A stretch of 64,000 bases of DNA from a bacterium (GCA_021818985.1 JAKASO010000001.1:105305-169304); one strand, 5' to 3'; shown: positions 47,543-59,209, counted from the first letter of the stretch. Notes: a model not told the origin generated them from the sequence alone. Numbers and translations are program-made.

Positions 47543-50533
47543 TTAAACAGCCATAAACGGCAGACTATTTTTACTGATACTGTCATAAAATGCTTCAAGC
47601 CTTGTAACATAACCTGCATCTGCATTATGTTCATCAATTTCGATCTCAAGATAAGGTTTGTTTTGCATATAATCGGCAAAAAAGGTTCTTATAAAAGAAT
47701 CCGGACCGCAACTATAATTCGTCAAATAAATAGCGTTCAGTTTTGGGTTATCTCTAATTATTTTAGCGGCGGAAAGAATCTTATGACCCGAATGCCAAAA
47801 CATATTGTCGTGTTCGTCGTATATTGATACACCGTTATAATCAAGAAAATCCATCGGTATAACCGTGATGCCGAGAGAGGCTATTTTATTTGCCATTGAC
47901 AGGTTAATGCCTTCATCCTGAGTATTATAAGGTCTGCCGATAAGCACGGTTATATTATCATATTCTTCCATAACCTCTTTGCCTTTTTCTATAAGACGAT
48001 AAAAAAAGTTTCTCTGCTTTTCAATTGCTTTATTTAAAGCACCGGCTATTGCCTTTTTTGAAATTTTAAATCTTTTCAAGGAGCGGCTTAGGCTTTTTAT
48101 AGTAATATCCAGATCTTTTTTGCTGTCATATAATCTTATTTCGGGAGACAGAACGATAGTGCCGTTAAAATCAATAAGGGCCTTTGTTGAAAAAGGCATG
48201 CCCTGAATATACGGGCATTGATATGTGTTGCGTTGAAAATCGTGATTTTTTTCCCTATTTACCAATGCGGGAAGGAAAATAGCATCTATTTTTTTACTTG
48301 CACTTAACAAATTTTTAACGTGTCCGTAGACAACTTTAAACGGGAAACAGGTATCTGTAACCGAGATTATATTTGCTAAATCAGCAATAAATTTATTAGT
48401 CTCGTCGGAGAGTATCACCGAAAAGCCGAGCTCTTTAAAAAATTCGTTGAATAAAGGAAAGAGATCGTATGTTTCAAGGGTAAGCGGGATACCGATACGA
48501 GGCTTTGAATAATCATTTTCATTCTTATCTTTATCGTAGTCGTTAAATAAAAGATCTTTTCTATATTTAAAGAAATTCTTGCCCTTTTTATCTTTTTTAT
48601 TTTTATCAATCTCAAAGATATCGCACCTTGCTCCATAGTAATGGGAAGCAACGCTATCAACTGTAACTTTATTTATTTCGCATAAATTTGGACATTTTTT
48701 ACATTCAAACGATTCCTGAGTATATTGCCTAGTTCTTAAATCAAAGCCCGCAAATTTTGACTTCCCGGTATTTTGAAATGCTAAAAGAGCGCCTCCGATA
48801 GCCCCGGTTACCTCATTATGCTCCGGCACAATCATTTTTTTACCCAATATGGCTTCAAATGCGCTTACAACAGCTTTATTTAAAGCAACGCCGCCCTGAA
48901 AAAGGATATGATCTCCGATAGGTTTTCCAAGAACTACTCTATTTAAAAAGTTTTCAACAATCGAATAGCTTAATCCGGCTATAAGCTGATCTTTAGTAGC
49001 TCCCTTCTGCTGGTGGGAAACCAGGTCCGATTCCATGAAAACGGTACATCTTTCGCCTAATCCGCACGGGTGATCGGCACGAAAAGCGGATTCGGCAAAA
49101 TCCTTAACTATATCAACAGAAAGCTTTTCCGACTGCTCTTCCAAAAAAGAACCTGTTCCGGCTGCGCATGTTTTATTCATTTCAAAATCTACCACAACTC
49201 CATTTTTGATCCTGATATATTTAGAATCCTGACCGCCGATCTCAAAAACAGTGTCAACTGCATTATCAATGAAAACAGAGGCTTCGGCTTGAGCTGTTAT
49301 TTCATTTTTGACCATATCGGCGCCGATATAATCTGCTATAAGATATCTGCCGGAGCCTGTTGTAACAACGCCCTTTACATTAGCCCGAATACTATAATAC
49401 TCCAATTCGCGGGCTATCTCATAAAGCGTTTCCCTAACGACCTTTATAGGTTCTCCATTTGTTTTTTTGTATTTTTTAATAAGAAGGCGTTTCCCGTCGT
49501 CAAGAAGAGCAATATTGGTGGAAACAGAACCGGTATCAACTCCGATATATACAGGAACTGTCTGCCCGCTATACTGCACAAGCACGCGGTCATGATCAAA
49601 AGATCCATTGGTATCGTCACCAGCATGGGCTTTCAGATTTTTATGATACCTGCCGGTAGTCCTATTTTCTCTAATAAATTTTTCAAGGGGTTCTAAACCC
49701 GCAAAATCTAACTTTTTTCCGCGAGATACCTCGCTTTTTGATATTAAGGCAATACCGATAGCGGACATAATGGTATGGTGTTCGGGAATAATAAGTTCGC
49801 CTCTCCCTAATCCGAGAACATCTTCAAAGGCTTTGATCATGCCTTTATTATAAGCAACGCCACCCTGAAAGATAACCGGCTTTTTAAAAGTCTTGCCTTT
49901 AGCAACAATGCCGACAAAGTTCCTTACAACGGCATAACACAAACCTGCAACTATATCCTGAAGAGGGGTGGAAATCTGCTGGAGGTGTATCATATCCGAT
50001 TTTGCAAAAACGGTGCATCTTCCAGCAATTTTTGCAGGATTTTCAGACGCTGTTGCCAGCCTTCCGAAATCTTTTTCAATATCAATATTCAGCCTGTCTG
50101 CCTGTTGATCTAAAAAAGAACCGGTTCCAGCGGCGCATAGATCGTTCAGCCCAAAATCTTCGAGAAAAATCTCACCAGTCTCCTTATTTTTATTAAGTAT
50201 AAGAAATTTAGAATCCTGTCCACCCATCTCGATAACGGTTTTTACATCGGGATAAAAATGTTCGACGGCTTTTGTCTGAGCAACAAGTTCGTTTATGTTA
50301 GGAATGTTCAGAATCTTTCCTAACATTCCTGAGCCGGAGCCGGTTACCCCCATAGAATAAAAATCTGGGGCAGGAAATTCATTAAGCGTTTCCTTTAAGA
50401 CATTGTAAGCGGTTTTGAGCGATTCACCGTTTGATCTTGTATATGTTTTTCTGATAATATCAAATTTTTCATCTAATATTGCAGTTTTTACTGTTACAGA
50501 ACCTATATCTATACCAAGGAATAATTTTTTCAT
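47543..50533 (-). CDS. 2-hydroxyacyl-CoA dehydratase-type activase, tandem BadF/BadG domains plus DUF2229
   Basis: 996 aa. Two ASKHA ATPase domains lie in tandem (GIDIGSVTVKTAIL at residue 7, GVDTGSVSTNIALL near 325). Each has the GGQDSK motif, the CAAGTGSFL cysteine loop and the second CTVF cysteine that together bind the bridging 4Fe-4S cluster. A cysteine-rich ECKKCPNLCEI...RCDIFEI segment and a DUF2229-type domain with CFPFK, CPYIQG and YSCGPDSF follow. Relatives deliver ATP-driven low-potential electrons to dehydratases or reductases. No dehydratase subunits are in the window. Many relatives are nearer 1400 aa, so this is a short form. Confidence 0.9.
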   Translation of the reverse strand: MKKLFLGIDIGSVTVKTAILDEKFDIIRKTYTRSNGESLKTAYNVLKETLNEFPAPDFYSMGVTGSGSGMLGKILNIPNINELVAQTKAVEHFYPDVKTVIEMGGQDSKFLILNKNKETGEIFLEDFGLNDLCAAGTGSFLDQQADRLNIDIEKDFGRLATASENPAKIAGRCTVFAKSDMIHLQQISTPLQDIVAGLCYAVVRNFVGIVAKGKTFKKPVIFQGGVAYNKGMIKAFEDVLGLGRGELIIPEHHTIMSAIGIALISKSEVSRGKKLDFAGLEPLEKFIRENRTTGRYHKNLKAHAGDDTNGSFDHDRVLVQYSGQTVPVYIGVDTGSVSTNIALLDDGKRLLIKKYKKTNGEPIKVVRETLYEIARELEYYSIRANVKGVVTTGSGRYLIADYIGADMVKNEITAQAEASVFIDNAVDTVFEIGGQDSKYIRIKNGVVVDFEMNKTCAAGTGSFLEEQSEKLSVDIVKDFAESAFRADHPCGLGERCTVFMESDLVSHQQKGATKDQLIAGLSYSIVENFLNRVVLGKPIGDHILFQGGVALNKAVVSAFEAILGKKMIVPEHNEVTGAIGGALLAFQNTGKSKFAGFDLRTRQYTQESFECKKCPNLCEINKVTVDSVASHYYGARCDIFEIDKNKKDKKGKNFFKYRKDLLFNDYDKDKNENDYSKPRIGIPLTLETYDLFPLFNEFFKELGFSVILSDETNKFIADLANIISVTDTCFPFKVVYGHVKNLLSASKKIDAIFLPALVNREKNHDFQRNTYQCPYIQGMPFSTKALIDFNGTIVLSPEIRLYDSKKDLDITIKSLSRSLKRFKISKKAIAGALNKAIEKQRNFFYRLIEKGKEVMEEYDNITVLIGRPYNTQDEGINLSMANKIASLGITVIPMDFLDYNGVSIYDEHDNMFWHSGHKILSAAKIIRDNPKLNAIYLTNYSCGPDSFIRTFFADYMQNKPYLEIEIDEHNADAGYVTRLEAFYDSISKNSLPFMAV

Positions 50534-50572
50534 ACGGTATGCGATCTCATATTATTATATCTTATATCTTCG

Positions 50573-51241
50573 TTATATTTTTTTCCATTTGTTATAATTT
50601 TCGAACGATTCTTTTTTCCATATTGGAACGGTCTCTTTTATATTATCAATGAGATACTTTGAAGCAAGATAAGAATGTTCCCTGTGGGGGCTTGAAACTC
50701 CTATCGAAATTGAAATTTCTCCTATTTCTATTTTTCCGGTCCTGTGTATTACGGCAACCTTTAACAATTCATAATCCTTAAAAGCGTTATCTACAAGCTT
50801 ATCTATTTCTTTTAACGCCATTTCCTTGTATGCCTCATAAAACAGGAACTTAACAGGCTTTCCGTCCTCATTGTTCCTGACAGTGCCGTTAAACAAAAGA
50901 ACAGAACCCGCAGCCGGGTTTTCGATGAAATTTAAAACCTTGCTGACGTTAATAGCCGAACCAGTAATTTCTATAAAACGGTTTTTATGGGCAATTCCTC
51001 CGCTTACAGGCATTATAATAGTAACCTCGTCTCCGTCGGATAATTTCTCACGGTTGTCCTTATATTGCATATTGATCGCAAACCTTGAAACATCAAGGAG
51101 ATGAATTATCTGAGGATATTCTGATTTTAAAACTCTTTTTAAGTCTTCAATATTTGCACCTTCCGGAACACTGGCATCCAGTTCGTTTTTTCCCAAAAGT
51201 TCTTTAAACGCGGCAAACAATCTTACTCTAATTTTCATCAT
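50573..51241 (-). CDS. MoaD-MoaE fusion, molybdopterin synthase
   Basis: 222 aa. Residues 1-82 are a ubiquitin-like MoaD domain ending in the hallmark Gly-Gly (G81-G82 in MPVSGG). The rest is MoaE with GTVRNNE, SPHREHSY (His-Arg) and VPIWKKE (catalytic lysines). The fused enzyme would convert precursor Z to molybdopterin. MoaD normally needs a free C-terminal Gly-Gly to carry the thiocarboxylate, so the chain is likely cleaved after G82, as shown for MoaX of Mycobacterium tuberculosis. A MoaB-type gene follows upstream on the same strand. Confidence 0.93.
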   Translation of the reverse strand: MMKIRVRLFAAFKELLGKNELDASVPEGANIEDLKRVLKSEYPQIIHLLDVSRFAINMQYKDNREKLSDGDEVTIIMPVSGGIAHKNRFIEITGSAINVSKVLNFIENPAAGSVLLFNGTVRNNEDGKPVKFLFYEAYKEMALKEIDKLVDNAFKDYELLKVAVIHRTGKIEIGEISISIGVSSPHREHSYLASKYLIDNIKETVPIWKKESFENYNKWKKI

Positions 51242-51400
51242 TTTTAATCCATTTCTATCTATTAATCTACCTATAATCTACCTATTTATCTATCTATTAA
51301 TTAATTTACTTATTAATCTGCTAATCCGCGCGCCGGAAATCCTGAATAATTATTTTCTAACGCAACATTGAAAGTTTTTCCCGATTTGTGCAATGGAATA

Positions 51401-51928
51401 TTATGTTTTATGTTTCGTGATTTCGTAAAAAAGATGGCCAGCTTCTTTAAGAATTATTTTAGCCATAGCTAATTTAACCGCATTTATAGAGCCTGGGATG
51501 GAAAAGAGTATCCTTTCGTTATATATTCCGCAAGAAGCCCTTGACATAACCGCAGATGAGTCTATTTCCGAATAGCTTAAATACCTGAAAAGTTCGCCAA
51601 AACCGTAAAGTTCTTTATCATATAACTCTTTTAATGCCTCGTAAGTTATGTCCCTGTCCGATATGCCCGTCCCTCCGCTTATGATAACGGCTTCAACTAA
51701 GGGGTTAAAACTTTCAGAACAAATAGCAACGATCTCTTTTTGAAGAAGGTCCATTTCATCCTTTAGAATTTTATAACCGGATATCTTGTGCCCTGCTTTA
51801 ATTAAGCTTTCTTTAATAAAACTGCCGCTTTCATCATCCTTAACACTTCGCGTATCGCTTAGAGTAATAACATAAAAACTTAAGCCTTTTTTAGCCCTAT
51901 CATCGGATTTATGTTCTAAATACCCCAT
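51401..51928 (-). CDS. MoaB/Mog-family molybdenum cofactor protein
   Basis: 175 aa. The Mog/MoaB nucleotide-binding pattern is clear: ITLSDTRSVKDDESG, and ISGGTGISDRDITYEAL, with SRASCGIYNERILFSIPGS near the C-terminus. It adenylates molybdopterin or shares that fold. With the MoaD-MoaE fusion gene it forms a small molybdenum-cofactor cluster on the minus strand (159 bp apart). moaA and moaC are not in the window. Confidence 0.9.
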   Translation of the reverse strand: MGYLEHKSDDRAKKGLSFYVITLSDTRSVKDDESGSFIKESLIKAGHKISGYKILKDEMDLLQKEIVAICSESFNPLVEAVIISGGTGISDRDITYEALKELYDKELYGFGELFRYLSYSEIDSSAVMSRASCGIYNERILFSIPGSINAVKLAMAKIILKEAGHLFYEITKHKT

Positions 51929-52277
51929 ATTAAAGAATATTAAACTATTTTCGCAACTCTGTCAAACATCCTTGATCCTTTAATCCTGCTGCGAATAATT
52001 ATCGTATAATTGCAATCTCATGTTCATTTATCATAATTTTCGATTACCTTAATTTGCAAAACTCTTTTTTAAATTTAACCGGTAAAATATAAATATAAAT
52101 GTGCAATAAATGCACGAAATAGGGATTACATTATGGCAATAAAAAACAAAAAGCTGGGAATATATAGATTGATTTTAAATCCATATATTCCCAGCATATT
52201 TATAGTGAACTGCTTATCAATAAATTACTTTAAATTACCTTTTTCGTTTTCCAAGCCTTTGGCATCCGTAAAACCTA
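51929..52277. other. 349-bp intergenic region between moaB-type gene and groEL
   Basis: Holds the groEL terminator at 52153-52195, a small GTGCA/TGCAC inverted repeat (about 52098-52112), and AT-rich sequence that should include the moaB-type promoter. The plus-strand reading frame starting at 52133 is an artefact of the terminator and groEL antisense. Confidence 0.6.
52153..52195 (-). terminator. terminator downstream of groEL
   Basis: A 17-bp stem (GCTGGGAATATAT arms, one mismatch) with a 9-base loop. Read on the minus strand it is followed by CTTTTTGTTTTTT. It lies 82 bp after the groEL stop. Confidence 0.85.
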
Positions 52278-53930
<1,653 letters not shown>

Positions 53931-54002
53931 TTATTCCTCCAAAATATAAAATATAATTTCATTTAAATTATAATCTGCTTTGATAAACTTAAAAGCAGGC
54001 AT

Positions 54003-54293
54003 TTAATCTTCAACTATTGCCAGCACATCATCCTCTTTCATGATCAAATATTCTTTGTCTTCGATTTTTACTTCATTGCCGGAATACTTAGCAAAAAGAA
54101 TAATATCTCCTTTCTTAACATCCATTGGTATTTTTTTTCCGTCTTCGGTTACTCTTCCACCACCGGCGGCAATGACTTTTCCCTGCATAGGCTTTTCTTT
54201 GGCAGAATCCGGAATTATAATCCCTCCTTTGGTTTTTTCTTCCTCCCGCATTCTTTCTACAAGTATCCTGTCCTGTAAGGGTCTAATTTTCAT
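54003..54293 (-). CDS. groES: 10-kDa co-chaperonin GroES
   Basis: 96 aa. [14 protein letters not shown] at the start, a mobile loop ([16 protein letters not shown]) and the [11 protein letters not shown] turn are diagnostic. It caps GroEL. A strong AAGGAGGA site precedes the ATG. It is the first gene of groESL. Confidence 0.98.
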   Translation of the reverse strand: MKIRPLQDRILVERMREEEKTKGGIIIPDSAKEKPMQGKVIAAGGGRVTEDGKKIPMDVKKGDIILFAKYSGNEVKIEDKEYLIMKEDDVLAIVED

Positions 54294-54349
54294 AAATAAT
54301 CCTCCTTCTTTAATATTAATTTATTATTTTTGTATTTTAATAAATATTT

Positions 54350-54376
54350 TTAGCACTCGATATCTTCAAGTGCTAA
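54350..54376. promoter_or_regulatory. CIRCE operator (HrcA binding site)
   Basis: TTAGCACTC, 9-bp spacer, AAGTGCTAA. The right arm differs from the consensus GAGTGCTAA at one base. It lies just downstream of the groESL -10 box, 57 bp before the groES ATG, the classical place for HrcA repression of heat-shock genes. Confidence 0.93.
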
Positions 54377-54384
54377 TTTTTTTT

Positions 54385-54413
54385 AGTATACATTGCTTGA
54401 TTATAAATTGCAA
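54385..54413 (-). promoter_or_regulatory. groESL sigma70-type promoter
   Basis: On the minus strand TTGCAA (54413-54408), 17-bp spacer, TATACT (54390-54385). The CIRCE arms follow at the expected transcription start. Confidence 0.8.
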
Positions 54414-54437
54414 GAAATTTTTACTCCCCTAAAATTT

Positions 54438-55235
54438 CTAAGTTATAAGCCTTTTCTTTATAAATATTACAGAAAGATAAAAGAAAATCAGCGAAAATAA
54501 GATAATTACAATCAAATTTAGAAAAATTAAAGGAGAAAATTTACCTTCGTCTAATAGCCTTATCAAGCTTACCGTATGATATAACGGCATAAAATAGACA
54601 AAAAATCTAATGAAAGCCGGCAAGGCGGACACCGGGTAAAAAACACCGGAAAATAAAAACATCGTTGATACGGCAATAGTAAAATAGTAAGAAAAAAAAT
54701 CATAAGAAGGTGAAAAAGACGTTATAAAAAGCGATAAGGAAGAAAACATTATTCCATTTAGAATAATTATAAAAGGTATAAAAATTACGTAAGGCGAGAC
54801 GATCCATTTAAAAAGCAGGGCAACCAAAAGAACCGACGCCCCGCTCATAAATGCCTTCGTTGTGCCCCATATTACTTCTCCAGCGACTATTTCCTCGATG
54901 CTTACCGGAGTAACAAGTATAGCATCAAAGACGCCTTTGGTTGCCATTCTCGTATAAGACCCAAATGTAGCCTCAAATGCAGCTGCATACATGGACGAAG
55001 AGGCTATGATCCCGGGGACTATATATATAATATAAGGAACCCCGTGTATATAATGTATAAATTTTCCGATCCCAAGACTAAAAGCGGCGAGAAATAACAG
55101 CGGTTCTAAAATATCGCCTATTATGCTGGGCTTATAGAATTTTAGCCAGACCCGAAAATTTCTATACCATACTGCAAAGAATCTCTGGCTTAAATTACCA
55201 TTAATATCTCTGATTTTATTTAAAAAGGCATGCAT
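54438..55235 (-). CDS. ABC-2 type exporter permease (NodJ-like)
   Basis: 265 aa with six membrane segments. The PSIIGDILEPLLFLAAFSLGIG and GVFDAILVTPVSIEEIVAGEVIWG blocks match the NodJ/ABC-2 permease group. It exports an unknown hydrophobic or glycosylated compound. It follows the partner ATPase gene by 87 bp. Confidence 0.9.
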   Translation of the reverse strand: MHAFLNKIRDINGNLSQRFFAVWYRNFRVWLKFYKPSIIGDILEPLLFLAAFSLGIGKFIHYIHGVPYIIYIVPGIIASSSMYAAAFEATFGSYTRMATKGVFDAILVTPVSIEEIVAGEVIWGTTKAFMSGASVLLVALLFKWIVSPYVIFIPFIIILNGIMFSSLSLFITSFSPSYDFFSYYFTIAVSTMFLFSGVFYPVSALPAFIRFFVYFMPLYHTVSLIRLLDEGKFSPLIFLNLIVIILFSLIFFYLSVIFIKKRLIT

Positions 55236-55322
55236 AAGGAAAAGAAATATCTTTTTTCGCCCGCGCTTCTGTGGTAGATTTGTTTAATGGTTATTATCAA
55301 AAGACAAAAGAGGGGTAAAAGA

Positions 55323-56069
55323 TTATTTTTTGACCATATCGAGGAAAATTTCTTCCAGCGACCTTGTTTCATTAATACCACGCTTATATCGATCGCCAAG
55401 CACATCAGAAATATCACCTTTAACCACTATTTTGCCATGATTTAACATGATTATGTTTTTAAACAACCTCTCTGCTTCGTCCATGTAATGGGTTGACATA
55501 AGCACTGTAACCCCGCTTTTATTCAGGACCTTTAACTTATTCCATATATTATGCCTGTATTCCGGATCTAAACCCATCGTCGGTTCATCAAGTATAATTA
55601 TGCCGGGCCCGTTTACCAGCGCTCTGGCAATCAAGAGCCTGCGCCTTAATCCGCCTGATAAACTGATCACCTTAGCTCTTTTTTTTTCCGATAGGTCGAA
55701 AAAACCCAAAAGTTCTTCGGCACGCCTTAAAGATTCTTTCCGCGGTATCCCAAAATACATTGAATAAACCATAAGATTTTCAAAAACGCTTAAGTCTTCA
55801 TCAAGATTGTCTTCTTGGGGAACAACGCCTAAAAGGTTTTTTATCTTTTTATAATCCGAATTAAGATCAAAACCAGAAACATTAACAATGCCGGAAGAAG
55901 GAGTTACAAAAGAATACAGTATCTTTAACAGCGTTGTTTTTCCAGCGCCATTCGGACCTATTATTCCAAAAAAATCTCCGGCTTTAACCTCAAATGAGAC
56001 ATCATTTAACGCAATAAGGCTATCGTACGTTTTCGTCAGATTTTCAACCTTTACGGCAAACTCGGACAT
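55323..56069 (-). CDS. ABC-2 type exporter ATP-binding protein (NodI-like)
   Basis: 248 aa from the ATG at 56069 (MSEFAVKVENLTKTY). A TTG at 56087 upstream is less likely and would almost touch the dcd stop. Walker A is GPNGAGKTTLLK, the signature is LSGGLRRRL, Walker B is [13 protein letters not shown]. It drives the permease encoded next to it. A tandem CCTTTAACTT pair lies just before the start. Confidence 0.92.
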   Translation of the reverse strand: MSEFAVKVENLTKTYDSLIALNDVSFEVKAGDFFGIIGPNGAGKTTLLKILYSFVTPSSGIVNVSGFDLNSDYKKIKNLLGVVPQEDNLDEDLSVFENLMVYSMYFGIPRKESLRRAEELLGFFDLSEKKRAKVISLSGGLRRRLLIARALVNGPGIIILDEPTMGLDPEYRHNIWNKLKVLNKSGVTVLMSTHYMDEAERLFKNIIMLNHGKIVVKGDISDVLGDRYKRGINETRSLEEIFLDMVKK

Positions 56070-56089
56070 ATCGCAAGTTAAAGGCAAAG

Positions 56090-56638
56090 TTAAAGGCGCG
56101 GAAGGGTTATTCCGGATTGAGCCTGGTATTTTCCTTTTTTATCCCCATACGAAACTTTAGGCTGTTCCCCTTCAAAGAACAAAACCTGGGCAATCCCTTC
56201 ATTTGCATATATTTTTGCGGGAAGAGGGGTTGTATTTGATATCTCAAGGGTAACATAACCCTCCCACTCCGGCTCGAACGGCGTTACGTTTATTATGATC
56301 CCACACCGGGCATAAGTAGATTTTCCAACACAAATAGTCATAATATTGCGCGGGATTTTGAAATATTCGACCGACTTGCCTAAAGCAAAGGAATTAGGAG
56401 GAATTATACATTGATCCGATATCAGGTCAATAAAGGATTTAGTGCTAAATTCTTTAGGATCTACAAGAGCGGAATTAATATTGGTAAATATCTTAAATTC
56501 ATTTGAAATCCGCAGATCGTATCCAAAGGATGAAAGACCATAAGAAATAACGCCGTTCCTTATCTGGGAATTTTCAAACGGCTTTATCATCTCGTGCTCG
56601 GCAGCCATTTTTTCGATCCATTCATCATTTTTGATCAT
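56090..56638 (-). CDS. dcd: dCTP deaminase
   Basis: 182 aa. It has [27 protein letters not shown], the catalytic-region [31 protein letters not shown], and a C-terminal [12 protein letters not shown]. It deaminates dCTP to dUTP for dTTP supply. Its ATG overlaps the stop of the LOG-like gene by 4 bp (ATGA). Confidence 0.97.
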   Translation of the reverse strand: MIKNDEWIEKMAAEHEMIKPFENSQIRNGVISYGLSSFGYDLRISNEFKIFTNINSALVDPKEFSTKSFIDLISDQCIIPPNSFALGKSVEYFKIPRNIMTICVGKSTYARCGIIINVTPFEPEWEGYVTLEISNTTPLPAKIYANEGIAQVLFFEGEQPKVSYGDKKGKYQAQSGITLPRL

Positions 56639-57333
56639 TTTGATTCCGGATTAAAATTAAATTCGGTTATGTGCTTTACAATTTCATCGGCATTATTTAT
56701 AACCTTAATAATCTCAAAATCTTTTTTCGAAATATAAGAATTTTCTAAGGGCTTGTTTTTTATCCATTCGACCAGACCGCTCCAGTGTTCCGACCCCTGA
56801 AGTATAACAGGAAAAGGCCTTGTTTTTTTAGTTTGTATTAATTCTACCGTTTCAAAAAGCTCGTCTAACGTTCCAAAACCCCCGGGCATCATAATAAAAG
56901 CAGAGGCATATCTTACAAGCATTACCTTCCGCACAAAAAAATGGCGGAACTCAAGGGTTATATCGGCATACTTGTTAATGGCCTGTTCCATAGGAAGTTT
57001 AATATTCAAGCCGACAGAATTTACCTTAAGTCCAAAATTATTCTTAGCTTCCAGACAACCTCTGTTTGCCGCTTCCATCACGCCCGGACCGCCACCCGAT
57101 ACAATGGAATAACCCTTTAAAGCTAATTTATAGGCAATCTCTTTAGTATTTTTGTAAACATCGCTATCTTCAGCGGCTCTTGCGCTCCCGTAAATCGTAA
57201 CCGAGGGGCATATCGCAGGCAGCATGTCAAACCCCTCGACGAATTCGCCCATTATTCTAAACAGCCGCCAGGACTCGCTTTTATTTAGCGAATTTAATTC
57301 ATAATCGCTAATATCTTCCCTAATAACAGCCAT
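56635..57333 (-). CDS. LOG-family (TIGR00730-type) nucleoside-5'-monophosphate phosphoribohydrolase-like protein
   Basis: 232 aa. The Rossmann-like domain has [17 protein letters not shown] and the signature [12 protein letters not shown]. Such proteins were long called lysine-decarboxylase-like, but characterised members release bases from nucleotides. Its bacterial substrate is unknown. It overlaps dcd and is followed upstream by a ferredoxin gene in the same run. Confidence 0.9.
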   Translation of the reverse strand: MAVIREDISDYELNSLNKSESWRLFRIMGEFVEGFDMLPAICPSVTIYGSARAAEDSDVYKNTKEIAYKLALKGYSIVSGGGPGVMEAANRGCLEAKNNFGLKVNSVGLNIKLPMEQAINKYADITLEFRHFFVRKVMLVRYASAFIMMPGGFGTLDELFETVELIQTKKTRPFPVILQGSEHWSGLVEWIKNKPLENSYISKKDFEIIKVINNADEIVKHITEFNFNPESK

Positions 57334-57357
57334 AATTATAATTAAAGTGATATTATA

Positions 57358-57624
57358 TTAATAAAAATTAAAATCAGTTTTATCCGGATTAGCCTTCATC
57401 GCTTTTTCCTTAAGCTGTTCTTTAGTTTCTTTATGATTTTCGTCTGGAATACAGCAATCAACAGGACAGACCGTTACGCACTGCTGCGTATCGAAATATC
57501 CGTAACACTCGGTACAAATATCGGGGTTAATTATATATATGTCCCCCTCGGTAATAGCATTGTTTGGACACTCTGGAATACATACGCCGCATGCTATACA
57601 TTCATCTGTAATAAAAAATGCCAT
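57358..57624 (-). CDS. YfhL-family 2[4Fe-4S] ferredoxin
   Basis: 88 aa. The first cluster motif is CIACGVCIPECPNN. The second is CTECYGYFDTQQCVTVCPVDCC, with the longer spacing typical of the YfhL/Alvin-type ferredoxins. A short charged C-terminal tail follows. It is a low-potential cytosolic electron carrier. A good AGGAGG site lies before the ATG. Confidence 0.93.
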   Translation of the reverse strand: MAFFITDECIACGVCIPECPNNAITEGDIYIINPDICTECYGYFDTQQCVTVCPVDCCIPDENHKETKEQLKEKAMKANPDKTDFNFY

Positions 57625-57790
57625 TTTGCCTCCTAAATTATTTAGTTAAATTAGTTAAAGTTATTAAAATTTATGAATTTTCAATCTATTTTCTTTTCTG
57701 TTTTCTATTTTGCCGGAATTGAATTAACGATATAGTAATATAATATGTAATATATATATGTAATATATAATATAATATATAATTATAGCA

Positions 57791-59092
57791 TCAACTGATG
57801 CGACTGCCTATACCTTTAAAAGCTTTAATGCCCAGAAAAGAAGAATTTGGACCGAGTTCTTCTTCGATTTGAAGAAGCCTGTTATATTTGGCAACCCTTT
57901 CCGAACGGGCAGGAGCCCCTGTTTTTATCAATCCGGAATTTACTGCAACAGCTAAGTCGGCAATAAATGTATCTTCGGTTTCACCGGACCTGTGAGAGAT
58001 CAAAGCGGTCATATTGTTTTTCTGCGTCAACTGAACGGCATCTAACGTCTGCGATAGAGAACCAATCTGATTAAGTTTTATCAAAACAGAATTTATGGCA
58101 TGGGCATCAATAGCTTTCGTTATGCGCATCTGGTTTGTAACAGTAAGATCGTCTCCAACTATCTGCACTTTGTCCCCTAATTCCTTCATTAAAAGACTAA
58201 AACCGTTAAAATCGTCTTGGGCGAAACCATCTTCAACCGAAATTATGGGAAATTTTTCAATATATCTCACGTACATGGCAACCATTTCCTCGGAATCTAG
58301 AACAGTCTCTTTTCCGGCTTCCTTAAGCGTATATTTCCCGTTGGCATAAAATTCATTGGCCGCGGGGTCAAGCGCTATAAATATGTCTTTGCCGGGCTGA
58401 TAATGTGCTTTTTCTATCGCTTCAAGAATCAAAAGAATCGCCTCGGCGTTATTTTGCAAATGGGGCGCAAATCCGCCTTCATCCCCAACGCTAGTAGGCA
58501 TTTTTCTGTCATCAATGACTTTTTTTAATTTCTGATAGACTTCGGCTCCCATACGGAGAGCCTCCTCAAAAGACTTTGCTCCTGCAGGAACTATCATGAA
58601 CTCCTGAAAATCGAGTATATTATTTGCATGCTTACCGCCATTAATGACGTTCATCATCGGCGTAGGCAAAATATGGGCATTTACCCCTCCGATATACCTG
58701 TATAGAGAAATTCCGAGTTCCTGAGCGGAACTGACCGCAACAGCAAGTGAAACCCCTAAAATAGCATTTGCCCCCAAATTGGACTTATTTGGGGTTCCGT
58801 CAAGATTCAGCATTATGTCGTCTATAAGCCTTTGAGAATAACTTTCGATCCCTGTTAAAGATTTGGCTATAATATCGTTGATGTTTTCAATTGCCGAACT
58901 TACCGATTTTCCAAAATAATTGGAGCTATCCTTATCTCTCTTTTCATACGCTTCATACTCGCTTGTAGATGCACCGGAAGGCACCGAAGCGATACCGTAA
59001 ACACCGCTTTCAAGGGTTACTCTAACGCTTATGGTAGGATTTCCTCTGGAATCCAAGATCTGCCTGCCTCTTACTTCAACGATCTCGCTCAT
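57791..59092 (-). CDS. eno: enolase
   Basis: 433 aa from the ATG at 59092 (MSEIVEVRGRQILDSRGNPT). An upstream GTG at 59101 is unlikely. Magnesium ligands and catalytic residues lie in SVEDGFAQDD, VGDDLTVTN and LIKLNQIGSL; SHRSGETEDTFIADLAVA is near the end. It converts 2-phosphoglycerate to PEP. Confidence 0.98.
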   Translation of the reverse strand: MSEIVEVRGRQILDSRGNPTISVRVTLESGVYGIASVPSGASTSEYEAYEKRDKDSSNYFGKSVSSAIENINDIIAKSLTGIESYSQRLIDDIMLNLDGTPNKSNLGANAILGVSLAVAVSSAQELGISLYRYIGGVNAHILPTPMMNVINGGKHANNILDFQEFMIVPAGAKSFEEALRMGAEVYQKLKKVIDDRKMPTSVGDEGGFAPHLQNNAEAILLILEAIEKAHYQPGKDIFIALDPAANEFYANGKYTLKEAGKETVLDSEEMVAMYVRYIEKFPIISVEDGFAQDDFNGFSLLMKELGDKVQIVGDDLTVTNQMRITKAIDAHAINSVLIKLNQIGSLSQTLDAVQLTQKNNMTALISHRSGETEDTFIADLAVAVNSGLIKTGAPARSERVAKYNRLLQIEEELGPNSSFLGIKAFKGIGSRIS

Positions 59093-59209
59093 CTTCCGCA
59101 CTCCCGTTTTTTCATTATAAATTATATATATATATAAATAAGTAAATTAAAATTTATAATATTATATATATATTATTATATGCAACCAAATTTTTTATTT
59201 TGCCGGAAG

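Noticed and set aside
49070..49696. 208-codon plus-strand frame
   Set aside because: It is antisense to the activase gene, whose motifs are intact in its own frame.
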